A stretch of DNA of 64,000 nt, from contig JADGPL010000012.1 of NCBI GenBank assembly GCA_017882455.1, positions 1 through 64,000 on the forward strand. The letters are read 5' to 3'. The position numbers and the translations under genes are program-made. The DNA is from Solirubrobacteraceae bacterium (GTDB taxonomy: Bacteria; Actinomycetota; Thermoleophilia; Solirubrobacterales; Solirubrobacteraceae). Positions 17,926-27,237 of this stretch are shown here, in pieces (position 1 is the stretch's first letter; each line of letters starts with the position of its first letter). The notes below the pieces were generated by a model, which was not told the DNA's origin, searched no databases, and was given only the letters and a program-made list of their open reading frames with translations.

Positions 17926-19755
17926 ATGGCAACGGCCACGTCACTGCCGCCGGTCGCCGAGCGCGTAACCGGCGCCACCACGCTCGGACGCATGATCCTC
18001 TCGGCGTCCGAGCGGGGGGAGGATGTCGCCCTGCGTCATCACGTCGGCGAGGAGCTGCGCACGATCTCCTATCGAGAGCTCGGCGAGCGCAGCCGCGAGA
18101 TCGCCCGCGGCCTGATCGCGCTCGAGATCGAGTCGGGCGAGGTCGTGGCGATCCTCTGCTCGACCCGCGCCGAGTGGACGCTCTGCGAGGCCGGCGCCGT
18201 CTGCGCGGGCGTCGTGGTCGCGCCGATCTACCACACGAGCTCGCCCGAGGAGTGCCTGCACGTGCTGTCGCATTCCGACGCGCGCCTGGTCTTCTGCGAG
18301 GACCCAGAGCAACTGGCGAAGGTCGAGCGCATTCGCTCGCGGTGTCCGGCGCTCGAGCACGTCGTGCTGATCGAAGGTGAAGCGACTGGGGCGATCTCGC
18401 TTGCGCAGCTCCGCCGCGAGGGGGACGTCGTCGACCCCGAGGAGGTCGAGCGGCGCGTGCGCCGCGTCTCGCCGGACGACCTCGCGACGCTCGTCTACAC
18501 CTCAGGGACCACGGGACCGCCGAAGGGATGCATGCTCACCCACGCCAACTTCCTCTCGGCCACCGCGATGTACCGCGGGCAGCTCGAACTTGACGACATC
18601 CAGCCGGTCATCTACATGTTCCTGCCGCTGGCACACGTGTTGGCTCGCCTCGCCCAGACGGTCGTCATCGACGTAGGCGGAACTCTCGTCTACTGGCGCG
18701 GAGATGCGGCGCGGATCCTCGACGAGGTGGCCGAATCCCAGCCGACTCACTACGTGGCCGTGCCGCGCGTGTACGAGAAGATGCACACGGGCGTCATCAG
18801 CGCGCTCGAGAGCCGCGGACGTCTCGCACGGATGCTGTTCGCATGGGCGCTCGAGGTCGGCGGCCGGGCGCGTCGCGCCGAGCGCGCGGGCAAGAGCGGC
18901 GGCCCACTGACCGCGGCCCGGCTGCGAGTGGCGGACCGCGTCGGTCTCGCAAAGGTCCGCTCCCTCTTCGGGGAGCGCCTGAAGCTGGCGCTCGTCGGCG
19001 CAGCGCCGATCGATCGCGAGCTGCTGGAGTTCTTCGACGCCTGCGGGGTGCTCGTGCTCGAGGGGTATGGCATGACCGAGAGCTGCGCCACCGCCACGCT
19101 CAATCCCGCGAGCGCACCGCGGTTCGGCACGGTCGGGCGGGCGCTGCCCGACAGCGAGGTGATGGTCGCCGAGGACGGCGAAGTCCTGCTGCGCGGCCCG
19201 CACGTGTTCGCCGGCTATCACCGCGACCCCGAGGCGACCGCGGCCGCGCTCCACGATGGCTGGCTGTGCACCGGCGACACCGGCTCGCTCTCGCCGGACG
19301 GATACCTCACCCTTAGCGGTCGCAAGAAGGACTTGATCATCACCTCCAGTGGCAAGAACATCAGCGCGGCGAACATCGAGAGCGCGCTGCGTGAGACCCG
19401 CTGGATCTCAGAGGCGGTCGTCTACGGCGACCGTCGCCCCTATCTGGTGTGCCTGCTCACGCTCGACCTCGACGAGGCACCCAAGCTCGCCGAGCAGCTG
19501 GGCATTCCCGCCGACCTGCAGACCATGGCTCACGACGAGCGTGTGCGCGCCGTGCTGCAGGCCGACGTCGAGGCGACCAACGCGCGCTTCGCGCGCATCG
19601 AGCAGATCAAGCACTTCGCGGTGCTCGAGCACGACCTCACACAGGGTGCCGGCGAGCTGACGCCCACGCTGAAGGTCAAGCACGCCGTCGTGCACACGCG
19701 TTACGCGGACCTCTTCAACGCTCTGTATGACGAGCCGGCTGAGGGCGTGCGGTGA
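17926..19755 (+). CDS. Long-chain acyl-CoA synthetase (AMP-forming)
   Basis: Activates fatty acids to acyl-CoA via acyl-AMP. The 609-residue protein has the P-loop-like motif YTSGTTGPPKGCMLTH near residue 190, YGMTESCATATLNP near 380, the ATP-binding TGDTGSLSPDGYL near 448 and the C-terminal KKDLIITSSGKNISAANIES with the catalytic Lys region. It resembles the FadD15 type, with the long insertion typical of long-chain enzymes. It starts 13 nt after the secreted-protein gene and overlaps the acyltransferase start by 4 nt. The product would feed that acyltransferase. Confidence 0.93.
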   Translation: MATATSLPPVAERVTGATTLGRMILSASERGEDVALRHHVGEELRTISYRELGERSREIARGLIALEIESGEVVAILCSTRAEWTLCEAGAVCAGVVVAPIYHTSSPEECLHVLSHSDARLVFCEDPEQLAKVERIRSRCPALEHVVLIEGEATGAISLAQLRREGDVVDPEEVERRVRRVSPDDLATLVYTSGTTGPPKGCMLTHANFLSATAMYRGQLELDDIQPVIYMFLPLAHVLARLAQTVVIDVGGTLVYWRGDAARILDEVAESQPTHYVAVPRVYEKMHTGVISALESRGRLARMLFAWALEVGGRARRAERAGKSGGPLTAARLRVADRVGLAKVRSLFGERLKLALVGAAPIDRELLEFFDACGVLVLEGYGMTESCATATLNPASAPRFGTVGRALPDSEVMVAEDGEVLLRGPHVFAGYHRDPEATAAALHDGWLCTGDTGSLSPDGYLTLSGRKKDLIITSSGKNISAANIESALRETRWISEAVVYGDRRPYLVCLLTLDLDEAPKLAEQLGIPADLQTMAHDERVRAVLQADVEATNARFARIEQIKHFAVLEHDLTQGAGELTPTLKVKHAVVHTRYADLFNALYDEPAEGVR

Positions 19756-21212
19756 GCACACGTGGCGAGCACCTCTCCAGTGCGGACGTTGCGTGGCTGC
19801 ACATGGATCGGCCGACCAACCTGATGGTGATCAACTCGGTCCTTCTCTTCGACGAGAGGCTCGACTGGCGGCGCTTCGAAGAGGTGATCCAGAGCCGACT
19901 CGTCGAGCGCTACCCGCGCTTTCGCCAGCGGGTTCGCGACGGTCGCCTGGAGCCCGGCGGGCCCCGCTGGGAGGACGTCCGGGACTTCGACCTGGCGCGC
20001 CACCTCCATCGCCGCGGCCTGTCCGAGCCCGGTGACGAGGCTGCCCTGCAGGCGCTCGCCAGCGATCTCGCCGCACTGCCCCTGGACCGCAGCAAGCCGC
20101 TGTGGGACATGTACCTCGTCGACGGCCTGGATGATCGGTCGGCTGTGATCGTGCGCATGCACCACTGCATCGCCGACGGGATCGCGCTCGCACAGGTGAT
20201 GCTCTCGCTGACCGATGAGGCTCCCGGGAGCGATTCCGATGCAGATGTCCCGGCGCCACGATCGCGAGCACGGACGGTGCTCCCGGGCGCTGTCGCCGCG
20301 CCCGTCACCGTCGCCGGCGAGTCCCTCTCGGCCGTCGTCGGTCCGCTTGCCGATGCCGCATCGGCGGTGGGGCGTCTCGCTCGTGCAAGCGTACGGGAGG
20401 GTCTCACCACGGTCGTCCGGCCACGCCACGCGCTTGAGCTCGCCGACGGCTTCGCTGCCGACGCGCGGGCGTTGGCCAAGCTGGTGTTCACGCCCGGAGA
20501 TGGCCCCAATGTGTTCAAGGGCGACCACGGAGCGGGGCGGAGCGTGGCCTGGAGCAGGTCACTGCCGTTGACACGGTTCAAGGCCCTCGCCCGGGCACAC
20601 GACGCGACCGTCAACGACGTTGCGCTCGCGGCCGTGAGCGGGGCGCTGCGCGGCTATGTGCTCTCGCGTGGAGAAGAGCCCCACCAGATGCGCACGCTCG
20701 TGCCGGTCAATCTGCGCCCACCACATCCGGGCGTGCCGATCGAGCTGGGCAACCGCTTTGGGCTCGTGTTCCTGGAGCTGCCCGTCGATCGCTCGAGCCG
20801 CCGCGAGCGTCTCGGCGAGCTCAAGCGCCGCATGGATGCGATCAAGGCCTCGGCCGAGGGACCGGTCTCATACCTCGTGCTGGAGGCGGTCGGGCTGACC
20901 GTGCCCGAGGTCGAGAGCCGTGTGATCGACATCTTCACGGCAAAGGCGACCGCGGTCACCACCAACGTACCCGGACCATCGGCGGCCGTCCACCTGGCGG
21001 GAGCACGTCTTGGCAAGGTCCTGGTCTGGGCGCCGACGGCGGGTAGCGTGGGGATGAGCGTGAGCATCTTCAGCTACGCCGGGGCGATCTCGATCGGCAT
21101 GCTCGGGCACACGCGGCTCGTGCCGGACCCGCAGGCGATCGTCCAGCGGATCCAGGGTGAGCTCGCGGCGATGAGCCGGCTGGCGCCGCGAAAGGCAACT
21201 CGCGCGGCATGA
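19752..21212 (+). CDS. Wax ester synthase / diacylglycerol O-acyltransferase
   Basis: Transfers acyl groups from acyl-CoA to alcohols or diacylglycerol, forming storage or surface lipids. The 486-residue protein has the catalytic HHxxxDG motif (MHHCIADGIALAQ, about residue 137) and the C-terminal PLNVxG-like TNVPGPSAAVHLAG. NDVALAAVSGALRGY (the ND motif) is near residue 290. The length fits the WS/DGAT family. The GTG start overlaps the ligase stop (GTGA), so ligase and transferase are made together. Confidence 0.93.
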   Translation: MSTRGEHLSSADVAWLHMDRPTNLMVINSVLLFDERLDWRRFEEVIQSRLVERYPRFRQRVRDGRLEPGGPRWEDVRDFDLARHLHRRGLSEPGDEAALQALASDLAALPLDRSKPLWDMYLVDGLDDRSAVIVRMHHCIADGIALAQVMLSLTDEAPGSDSDADVPAPRSRARTVLPGAVAAPVTVAGESLSAVVGPLADAASAVGRLARASVREGLTTVVRPRHALELADGFAADARALAKLVFTPGDGPNVFKGDHGAGRSVAWSRSLPLTRFKALARAHDATVNDVALAAVSGALRGYVLSRGEEPHQMRTLVPVNLRPPHPGVPIELGNRFGLVFLELPVDRSSRRERLGELKRRMDAIKASAEGPVSYLVLEAVGLTVPEVESRVIDIFTAKATAVTTNVPGPSAAVHLAGARLGKVLVWAPTAGSVGMSVSIFSYAGAISIGMLGHTRLVPDPQAIVQRIQGELAAMSRLAPRKATRAA

Positions 21213-22153
21213 GCTCCCCGACCGTCGCCATCTTCGCTCCGAATCCCCTGCTCACGGTGACCCTCGAGATCGAGGGCGAGGAGCGTGAGAGCGTTCACTT
21301 CCACGCCGGCGGCCAGGGGGTATGGGTGGCGGGCATGGCTCGCTGCATGGGCTCAAGCCCAGTGCTGTGCGGCCTGCTCGGGGGAGAGAGCGGCGAGCTG
21401 CTGCGCCCGTTGATCGACAAAGCGACGGGCGGGCACCCGAAGTGGGTTCAGAGCGCAGGCGCGAGCGGTTGCTATGTGACCGACCGTCGGACCGGGCACC
21501 GCGAGCTGCTGGCCATGAAGCTGAGCGACCCGCCGTCACGGCACGAGCTGGACGAGCTGTTCTCGCTGACCTGTTCACAGGCGCTGGCCTGCGGGTGGCT
21601 GGTCGTGACTAACCCGATGCCCGGGGAGTCGCTGCCGCTGGAGACATACGGAGACCTGGTCGCCGACGCTCGTGCGGGCGGCGCTCGCACGCTCGTGGAC
21701 CTTTCCTCGCCGCGCTTGGACGGTGCCCTGGCGGCTCATCCGGACCTGGTGAAGGTCAACGACTGGGAGCTCGCGCAGTTCGTGTGCGGCCCGGTGTCCA
21801 CGCCCGAGGCTCTGCTCGAAGGAGCCGAGCGCCTGCGCGACGCTGGGGCCCAGAGCGTTGTGGTGACCCGTGGGGAGAAGCCGGCGCTGGTGCTGCATGG
21901 AGAGGAGGTATGGCGGTTGAGCACGCCCCGCTTCGAGCACGGCTTCCGCGAGGGGTGCGGAGACTCGATGATGGGCGCGCTGGCCGCGGCCTGGGCCAGC
22001 GGGGCGAGCTTCGAGCGCGCGCTCGTGCTCGGCGCGGCAGCCGGCGCGGCCAACTTCCTGAGGCGCGGTCTCGGTCACGCCTCGCGCGAGGTCGTCGAAC
22101 AGCTCGCAGACGCGGTCAGGCTCGAGCCATGGCCGATCGGCGTCGACGTCTGA
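21209..22153 (+). CDS. PfkB family sugar kinase, 1-phosphofructokinase-like
   Basis: ATP-dependent kinase of 314 residues. The N-terminus (IFAPNPLLTVTLEIEG) and GGQGVWVAGMARCMGSSPV match the hexose-phosphate kinase branch (FruK/LacC). The C-terminal ATP and catalytic motif is EGCGDSMMGALAAAWASG, with the catalytic Asp in GDS. KVNDWELAQF is the middle motif. It overlaps the acyltransferase by ATGA, an unexpected neighbour for lipid genes. A link to glycerol- or glycolipid headgroup supply is speculation. The exact sugar cannot be named. Confidence 0.8.
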   Translation: MSSPTVAIFAPNPLLTVTLEIEGEERESVHFHAGGQGVWVAGMARCMGSSPVLCGLLGGESGELLRPLIDKATGGHPKWVQSAGASGCYVTDRRTGHRELLAMKLSDPPSRHELDELFSLTCSQALACGWLVVTNPMPGESLPLETYGDLVADARAGGARTLVDLSSPRLDGALAAHPDLVKVNDWELAQFVCGPVSTPEALLEGAERLRDAGAQSVVVTRGEKPALVLHGEEVWRLSTPRFEHGFREGCGDSMMGALAAAWASGASFERALVLGAAAGAANFLRRGLGHASREVVEQLADAVRLEPWPIGVDV

Positions 22154-22156
22154 CGC

Positions 22157-22879
22157 TCACCACGGCGGTGTGACGGGCGCACCACGGAGGACATCCTGCG
22201 GAGCCCGTTCGATCCAGTCGGCGCGATCGGCCGGGAGGATCTCGCGCAGACGCGCGTACCCCGGGCCGAGGCGGAGCGCTCGTCCACCGTGCGAGGAATG
22301 GGCATCGGTGGCGAGCAGGTGCACGAGACCCGCTCGCATCAGGCGCTGCATGAGCCCATCGGTGTCGCTCGGCTCCACGGACGCGATGAACTCGGCCGTC
22401 CATTGGATCAGGCAGCCACGAGCGGCGAGCGCGGCCAGTCGCGCCTCGAAGTCGACGCCCGCGTGGCGCTCGGGGTGAGCGACGATCGGGTGCAACCCGC
22501 GCTCCAGCAGCCGCTCTGCGACGGCCAGCAGCTCATCGGCCATCGATCCGGGTCCAGGCTCCAGCAGGATGCATCTCCCTTCTCCGAGGCAGACAGCGCC
22601 GAGGTGCTCGTCGCTGAGGCCGTCGGCGGCGAACTGCGCCACCTCGCCGCCCTGGGCGATGCGCACCCTCACGCCATTGCTGTCGAGAGCCCGCTGGAGC
22701 TCCTCGATCCTGTCGGGGAGCTCCTCGATCCGGATGTCGTGATCGTCGCGGATGTGGGGTGTGGCACATACGACGGTGATCCCGTCGCGCTCGGCCTCCC
22801 GCGCCATCGCCAGGCTGTCGGCGAGGTCGAGGGCGCCGTCGTCGAGCGCCGGGAGGATGTGGCAGTGGAGGTCGATCAC
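22157..22879 (-). CDS. PHP-domain tyrosine phosphatase (CpsB/YwqE type)
   Basis: Metal-dependent phosphatase, 240 residues, usually acting on bacterial tyrosine kinases of capsule or exopolysaccharide pathways. The metal-ligand motifs are DLHCHILPALDDG at the N-terminus, ATPHIRDDHDI near residue 40, HPIVAHPERH near 135 and LATDAHSSHGG near 194. All are intact. The family length is about 240-260. No cognate kinase or polysaccharide operon lies next to it, and it ends 3 nt from the convergent PfkB gene. Confidence 0.87.
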   Translation of the reverse strand: MIDLHCHILPALDDGALDLADSLAMAREAERDGITVVCATPHIRDDHDIRIEELPDRIEELQRALDSNGVRVRIAQGGEVAQFAADGLSDEHLGAVCLGEGRCILLEPGPGSMADELLAVAERLLERGLHPIVAHPERHAGVDFEARLAALAARGCLIQWTAEFIASVEPSDTDGLMQRLMRAGLVHLLATDAHSSHGGRALRLGPGYARLREILPADRADWIERAPQDVLRGAPVTPPW

Positions 22880-22932
22880 GGTTCCTGCACGCCGATCAGC
22901 AAGGCGCGACTCACCGCCAGGACCGCTTGGCG

Positions 22933-23319
22933 TCAGCGTGCTGCGCTCTTGGGTCGCGCGGCGCGTCGCGGTTTGGCGACTTTCGCGGCCCTGGCGGGTT
23001 TGGTCGCTTTGGGGACGCTGGTGGTTTTTGCGGGTTTGCTCTTTGCTGCTGCGGCAACGTCCTTCTGCAGGCGCTCCAGGTCCTTGCGCGTCGTCCTGCC
23101 GAGCTTGCCGGCGTGGCGACGCGCGTCGCGCAGCAGCTTGGAGAGATCACGACGCAGCTCGTGGACACCGGATCCGACGCTGCCGCTGAGCTTCGCGAGG
23201 TCGGCCTGGGCAACCTCGAGCGAATTGGTGATGCGGCTCGCGAGGCGGTCGTTCTCGGTGCAGCGTGCGTGCGCACTCTGCTTCGTGGGTTCTTTCGCCG
23301 TCTTCTGTGTAGGTGACAT
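22933..23319 (-). CDS. Small protein with coiled-coil and histone-H1-like tail
   Basis: The 128-residue protein has a helical, heptad-like centre (LASRITNSLEVAQADLAKL, then ELRRDLSKLLRDARRHAG). Its ~40-residue tail of Lys, Ala and Pro (KPAKTTSVPKATKPARAA) ends in PRRAARPKSAAR. Such tails occur in bacterial histone-H1-like and phasin-like proteins and may bind DNA. The start ATG 23319 has AAGGAG 6 nt upstream, which beats the in-frame ATG 23343. No known name is assigned. Confidence 0.65.
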   Translation of the reverse strand: MSPTQKTAKEPTKQSAHARCTENDRLASRITNSLEVAQADLAKLSGSVGSGVHELRRDLSKLLRDARRHAGKLGRTTRKDLERLQKDVAAAAKSKPAKTTSVPKATKPARAAKVAKPRRAARPKSAAR

Positions 23320-23491
23320 CGACGCTCCTTGAGGTCGTGGCATGGATGCCGCATGGTTCGCGGCTCACGCTGAACCTATGCCACCGCCGTCGGCGGCGCG
23401 AGCGGCGTTTACCCATGGCCTCGGGACGAAACTACGCGTCCGACAGTGCGGGTTTCTGCGGATGCGGCCAGGGCGGGGGAAGCGAGACGCG

Positions 23492-23812
23492 CTATGTCTG
23501 AGCCGAGGCGCTCTCGCCGAACAGGCGGTAGGAGCCGACCTCGGTCAGCTCGGTTGCCGCCGGCGGCTGATCGCAGCGGTCGCGGACGTTGGCCTGGAAC
23601 CGCTTGAACGCGCTCACCTCCGAAAGCGGGTTCTCCGCATCCGGGGCCTCGGCGATGTGCACGAAGCTGACGCCGTCCTCGAGCTTGAAGGTCGCGTAGC
23701 GCAGGCCGGCGGGCTCGCTGAGGTGAAGCTCGTCATAGACGGCGCGCACGAGCGCCTCGTTTTCCTCGGCCTGGTCGGCCTTGACGCGGTATTTGATCAT
23801 CACGTGCTTCAT
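23492..23812 (-). CDS. Small dimeric alpha/beta-barrel-like protein
   Basis: The 106-residue protein begins KHVMIKYRVKADQAEENEAL and contains GLRYATFKLEDGVSFVHIAE. This pattern resembles antibiotic-biosynthesis-monooxygenase (ABM) or dimeric ferredoxin-like folds. No catalytic residues can be defined. It starts 15 nt before the end of pdxH on the same strand, so the two may be co-transcribed. Confidence 0.6.
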   Translation of the reverse strand: MKHVMIKYRVKADQAEENEALVRAVYDELHLSEPAGLRYATFKLEDGVSFVHIAEAPDAENPLSEVSAFKRFQANVRDRCDQPPAATELTEVGSYRLFGESASAQT

Positions 23813-23827
23813 CGGTGGCTCCTCCTT

Positions 23828-24469
23828 CTAGGGCGCCAGGCGCTCGATCACCCAGCCGGCGTCGTCACGGCGACGGTAGCGCAGCCGGTCGTGCAGGCGA
23901 TCGTCGCGCTGTTGCCAGAGCTCGATCGTCTCCGGAAAGAGGCGAAAGCCGCCCCAGTTGCTCGGCAGCGGAAGCTCGTCCTCCCCGTACAGCTCCTCCA
24001 GCTCGGCGACGCGCTGCTCGAGCGTCTGGCGCGCGTCGATCGTCTGGCTCTGGGGCGAGGCCAATGCGCTGAGCTGGCTCCCGCGCGGGCGGCTGCGCAC
24101 GTACGCGGCCGTCTCCTCGGCGCTCGTATGCACGACCGGGCCCTCGATCCTCACCTGCCGACCCAGCGGGTCCCAGTAGAAGACGAGGGCCGCGCGCGGA
24201 TTATCGGAGAGCTCGGTGCCCTTGCGGCTCTCGTAGTTCGAGAAGAACACGAAGCCACGCTCGTCGAATTGCTTCACGAGCACCATGCGCGCGGACGGGG
24301 CGCCGGCGGCCGAGGCCGTGGCCAGCGTTGCAGCCTCGGGCAGCCTTACGCCCGCCGTCTCGGCCTGCTCGAACCAGCCTGCGAATTGGCGCACGGGGTC
24401 ACGGTCGACATCCTGCTCGCGCAGCGGCTCCCCGAGATCGCTCACGCCGCACATTGTGGGGGATGCCAT
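23828..24469 (-). CDS. pdxH: Pyridoxamine 5'-phosphate oxidase
   Basis: FMN-dependent last step of pyridoxal-phosphate formation. The 213-residue protein has PSARMVLVKQFDERGFVFFS (FMN binding), NPRAALVFYWDPLGRQVRIE, GSQLSALASPQSQ and the C-terminal WGGFRLFPETIELWQ and HDRLRYRR substrate motifs, all typical of PdxH. The start at ATG 24469 overlaps by 7 nt the possible start of the divergent hydrolase. An internal GTG at 24445 (Val-Ser-Asp-Leu) is an alternative that would free the promoter space. Confidence 0.94.
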   Translation of the reverse strand: MASPTMCGVSDLGEPLREQDVDRDPVRQFAGWFEQAETAGVRLPEAATLATASAAGAPSARMVLVKQFDERGFVFFSNYESRKGTELSDNPRAALVFYWDPLGRQVRIEGPVVHTSAEETAAYVRSRPRGSQLSALASPQSQTIDARQTLEQRVAELEELYGEDELPLPSNWGGFRLFPETIELWQQRDDRLHDRLRYRRRDDAGWVIERLAP

Positions 24470-25647
24470 ATGTTTCTGCGATTGGGACTGACGCTGAGGA
24501 GGTGACTGGGAAGTGCGATGTCCGCTTCGCGGCTGTGCGGGAGTCGCTTCGTGAGAACCTGGCGCATCGGGGGGAGCTCGGCGCCGCGGTGGCGGTGATC
24601 GTGGAAGGCCGAGCAGTGGTGGAGCTCTGGTGTGGGTGGGCCGACGGGAACCGCACCCGTGCTTGGCGACGGGACACGCTCGTGAACGTGTTCTCGGTCG
24701 GCAAGGCGCTCGCGGGGCTCTGCCTGCTGATGCTGGTCTCTCGGGGACAGCTCGACGCTGACGATCCTGTTTCGCGATGCTGGCCGGAGTTCGCCGCGGC
24801 GGGCAAGGAGGGCATCACGGTGCGCGAGGTGCTCAGCCACCGGGCCGGGCTCGCGGCGATCGGGCAGGATCTTCCCGAGGGCTCGCTCTACGACTGGGAT
24901 CGGGTGACCGGCGCGCTGGCCGCGCAGCAGCCGTGGTGGAGACCCGGCACGGGCCACGGCTACCACGTGCACACCTTCGGGTTCCTCGTGGGTGAGATCG
25001 CTCGCCGCGTCACCGGCGAGTCGCTCGGCTCGTTTCTTCGCCGTGAGGTGGCCGGCGCGCTCAGCGTCGATCTGAGCTTCGGCCTCGCCCGCCGGGATCG
25101 CGGGCGCCGGGCCGAGTACGTGGTCGACTTCGAGCACACCGCACGTGCCGCGGGCGTTCGGCCCGAGGTCGCCGACATGCATCTGCGAGAACGCGCCTAC
25201 CTCAATCCGCCGGGCGCGACCGGGATCGGCACGGTCAACACGAGCTCGTGGTTGGATGCGGAGCTGCCGTCGGCCAACCTTCACGCAGGCGCGCTCGGGA
25301 TCGCGCGCGTGTATGACGCATTGATCAGCGGTGAGTCGCGGCTCCTCGACGCGGAGGTCCTTCGGGAGGCGACTGCGGAGGCCGCCGGGGGAGAGGACCT
25401 CGTCCTCGGCCGACCGTCGCGGTTCGGGCTCGGATTTCAGCTCACCCAGCCAGAGCGCCCCCTGGGGCCCAACATGAAGAGCTTTGGGCATTTCGGGACC
25501 GGCGGCTCCGTTGGGTTCGCCGACCCCGAAGCCGATCTCGCCTTTGCCTACGTGATGAACCGCGGAGGCCCGCAATGGCAGGACCCGCGCAATCGGGCTC
25601 TCATCGACGCGGTGTACGACGCACTCGCGCAGCCATCGACCTCGTGA
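24463..25647 (+). CDS. Serine hydrolase, beta-lactamase class C / EstB family
   Basis: Esterase or peptidase with a penicillin-binding-protein fold, about 394 residues. The catalytic SxxK is FSVGKALAGL. The Tyr-x-x region appears as GYHVHTFGFLVGEIARR, and the third motif near the C-terminus is FGHFGTGGSVGFADP. Conserved sequence begins at GKCDVRFAAVRESLRENL. ATG 24463 overlaps the divergent pdxH start; GTG 24502, which lies directly against GAGGAG, is another candidate. It is cytoplasmic by sequence, with no signal peptide. Confidence 0.85.
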   Translation: MPYVSAIGTDAEEVTGKCDVRFAAVRESLRENLAHRGELGAAVAVIVEGRAVVELWCGWADGNRTRAWRRDTLVNVFSVGKALAGLCLLMLVSRGQLDADDPVSRCWPEFAAAGKEGITVREVLSHRAGLAAIGQDLPEGSLYDWDRVTGALAAQQPWWRPGTGHGYHVHTFGFLVGEIARRVTGESLGSFLRREVAGALSVDLSFGLARRDRGRRAEYVVDFEHTARAAGVRPEVADMHLRERAYLNPPGATGIGTVNTSSWLDAELPSANLHAGALGIARVYDALISGESRLLDAEVLREATAEAAGGEDLVLGRPSRFGLGFQLTQPERPLGPNMKSFGHFGTGGSVGFADPEADLAFAYVMNRGGPQWQDPRNRALIDAVYDALAQPSTS

Positions 25648-25716
25648 GAGAGCGAGGCACTAAGCTTGCGAGGCTGACGTGGCTCAATCACGACCCGAGG
25701 AAGCTCTCAAACGCAT

Positions 25717-27078
25717 ATGACGCAACACGACAGCGAGCACGTGGTCACCCTCGATCCGTCGACCTTTCGCGCCTATGACATTCGGGGAATCGTCCCCGAC
25801 CAGCTCGATGCCGGTGGCGCAGAACAGATTGCTCGCGCGTTCGCCGCCCGCCTGGGCAGACCTGATGCGGTGATCCTCGGCCGTGACGTTCGACTATCCG
25901 GTCCAGAACTGCACAGCGCTGCCGCCGAAGGGCTCAGGCGCTCCGGGATCGACGTGATCGACATAGGCCAGGTCGCCACCGACGAGTTCTACTTCGCGTG
26001 CGGCGCCCGGCGGCTACCCGGCATGCTCGTTACCGCATCGCACAACCCGCCCGAGTACAACGGCTTCAAGCTCGTGGAAGACCTGCCGCGGCTGACCGTG
26101 GCCAGCGAGTTCAAGGACTCGGTCTTCGATCACACCTACGAGGACGCAGCCGAGCATGGCGAGCTCAGCACCTGGGACGTCGGCGCCGAGTTCGATCGTC
26201 ACATGCTGGAGCTCGTTCCCCCCGAGAGACTCCGACCGCTGCGCGTCGTCGTCGACGCTTCCAACGGAGCGTTGGGACCGGTGTGGGCGCGTCTCGCCGA
26301 GGCTCTGCCAGTCGAGGTCGACCTGCTCTTCTGCGATCCCGATGGCACCTTCCCCAACCACGGCAACGACATAGTCCAGCCCGCCAACCAGGAGCCCCTG
26401 CGTAGGCGCGTTCGAGAGCTGGGCGCAGATCTGGGCCTGATCTTCGATCCGGATGGGGACCGCTGTCTCGTGGTCGATGACCGCGGCGATTCGGTGCCGG
26501 GGGACTTTGCGACGGCGCTGCTCGCCGTCACTCGGCTTCGACACGCACCGGGAAGCGCCGTCGTCTACGACATCCGCTGCTCGGAGGCGGTTCCCGACCT
26601 CGTCACCGCCGCCGGTGGAAAACCGTTCGTCTGGCGCCCCGGCCATGTGTACATAAAGCCCAAGATGCAAGAGCTCGACGCAGTATTCGGTGGCGAGCTG
26701 TCGGGCCACATGTACTTCAAGGAGTTCTGGTTCTCCGATTCGGGCACGCTCGCGGGGCTGACGATGCTGGAGTACTTGAGCCAACTCGGTCACCCCTTGA
26801 GCCAGGAGCTCGCCGCGCTCAGAGGACGTTATTTCTTGAGCGGCGAGATCAACTCGAAAGTGGACGACGTGGACGCGGTCCTGGAGCGCATCCGCGCTCG
26901 GTATGCCGACGGCCGTCACAGCGAGCTGAGCGGCATCGCGGTGTGGTTCGATGATTGGAAGTTCGTGGTGCGCCCGTCGGATAACGAACCGCTGCTGCGC
27001 CTCACAGTCGAGGCCGACAGTCAGCAGCTCATGGAGGAAAAGCGAGATGAGCTGCTCGGGGTGATCACGGCGAAGTAG
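25717..27078 (+). CDS. Phosphomannomutase / phosphoglucomutase
   Basis: Interconverts hexose 6- and 1-phosphates for sugar-nucleotide synthesis. The 453-residue protein has four expected motifs. These are the phosphoserine loop TASHNPPEYNGFK (about residue 107), the metal loop DPDGDRC (about 247), the sugar-binding GGELSGHMYFKE (about 325) and the C-terminal phosphate-binding RPSDNEPLLRLTVEA. All appear intact. It stands alone between the hydrolase and the acetone carboxylase genes. Gene symbol withheld, because ManB and AlgC types cannot be separated here. Confidence 0.93.
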   Translation: MTQHDSEHVVTLDPSTFRAYDIRGIVPDQLDAGGAEQIARAFAARLGRPDAVILGRDVRLSGPELHSAAAEGLRRSGIDVIDIGQVATDEFYFACGARRLPGMLVTASHNPPEYNGFKLVEDLPRLTVASEFKDSVFDHTYEDAAEHGELSTWDVGAEFDRHMLELVPPERLRPLRVVVDASNGALGPVWARLAEALPVEVDLLFCDPDGTFPNHGNDIVQPANQEPLRRRVRELGADLGLIFDPDGDRCLVVDDRGDSVPGDFATALLAVTRLRHAPGSAVVYDIRCSEAVPDLVTAAGGKPFVWRPGHVYIKPKMQELDAVFGGELSGHMYFKEFWFSDSGTLAGLTMLEYLSQLGHPLSQELAALRGRYFLSGEINSKVDDVDAVLERIRARYADGRHSELSGIAVWFDDWKFVVRPSDNEPLLRLTVEADSQQLMEEKRDELLGVITAK

Positions 27079-27126
27079 GACGGGCCGCTCGGCGCGCATG
27101 CGCTGCGGGCGAGCGCAAGCGGCGGG

Positions 27127-27156
27127 TTGGGGACTTCCTCGCCGCTGCCATAGGGT
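27127..27156 (+). promoter_or_regulatory. Possible promoter for the acetone carboxylase genes
   Basis: TTGGGG (27127-27132) and TAGGGT (27151-27156) are 18 bp apart, in the 202-bp gap before the beta-subunit gene. The -35 is poor. No sigma-54 type GG-N10-GC site was evident to me, although acetone carboxylase operons in proteobacteria use one. Confidence 0.3.
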
Positions 27157-27237
27157 CACGGTGCGGCTTTTAGCGGACCGGGAACAGGTAGCAAGCGCGG
27201 ATTGCGCCGCTCCCAAGGCGCGCGAACATGCGGGCGT

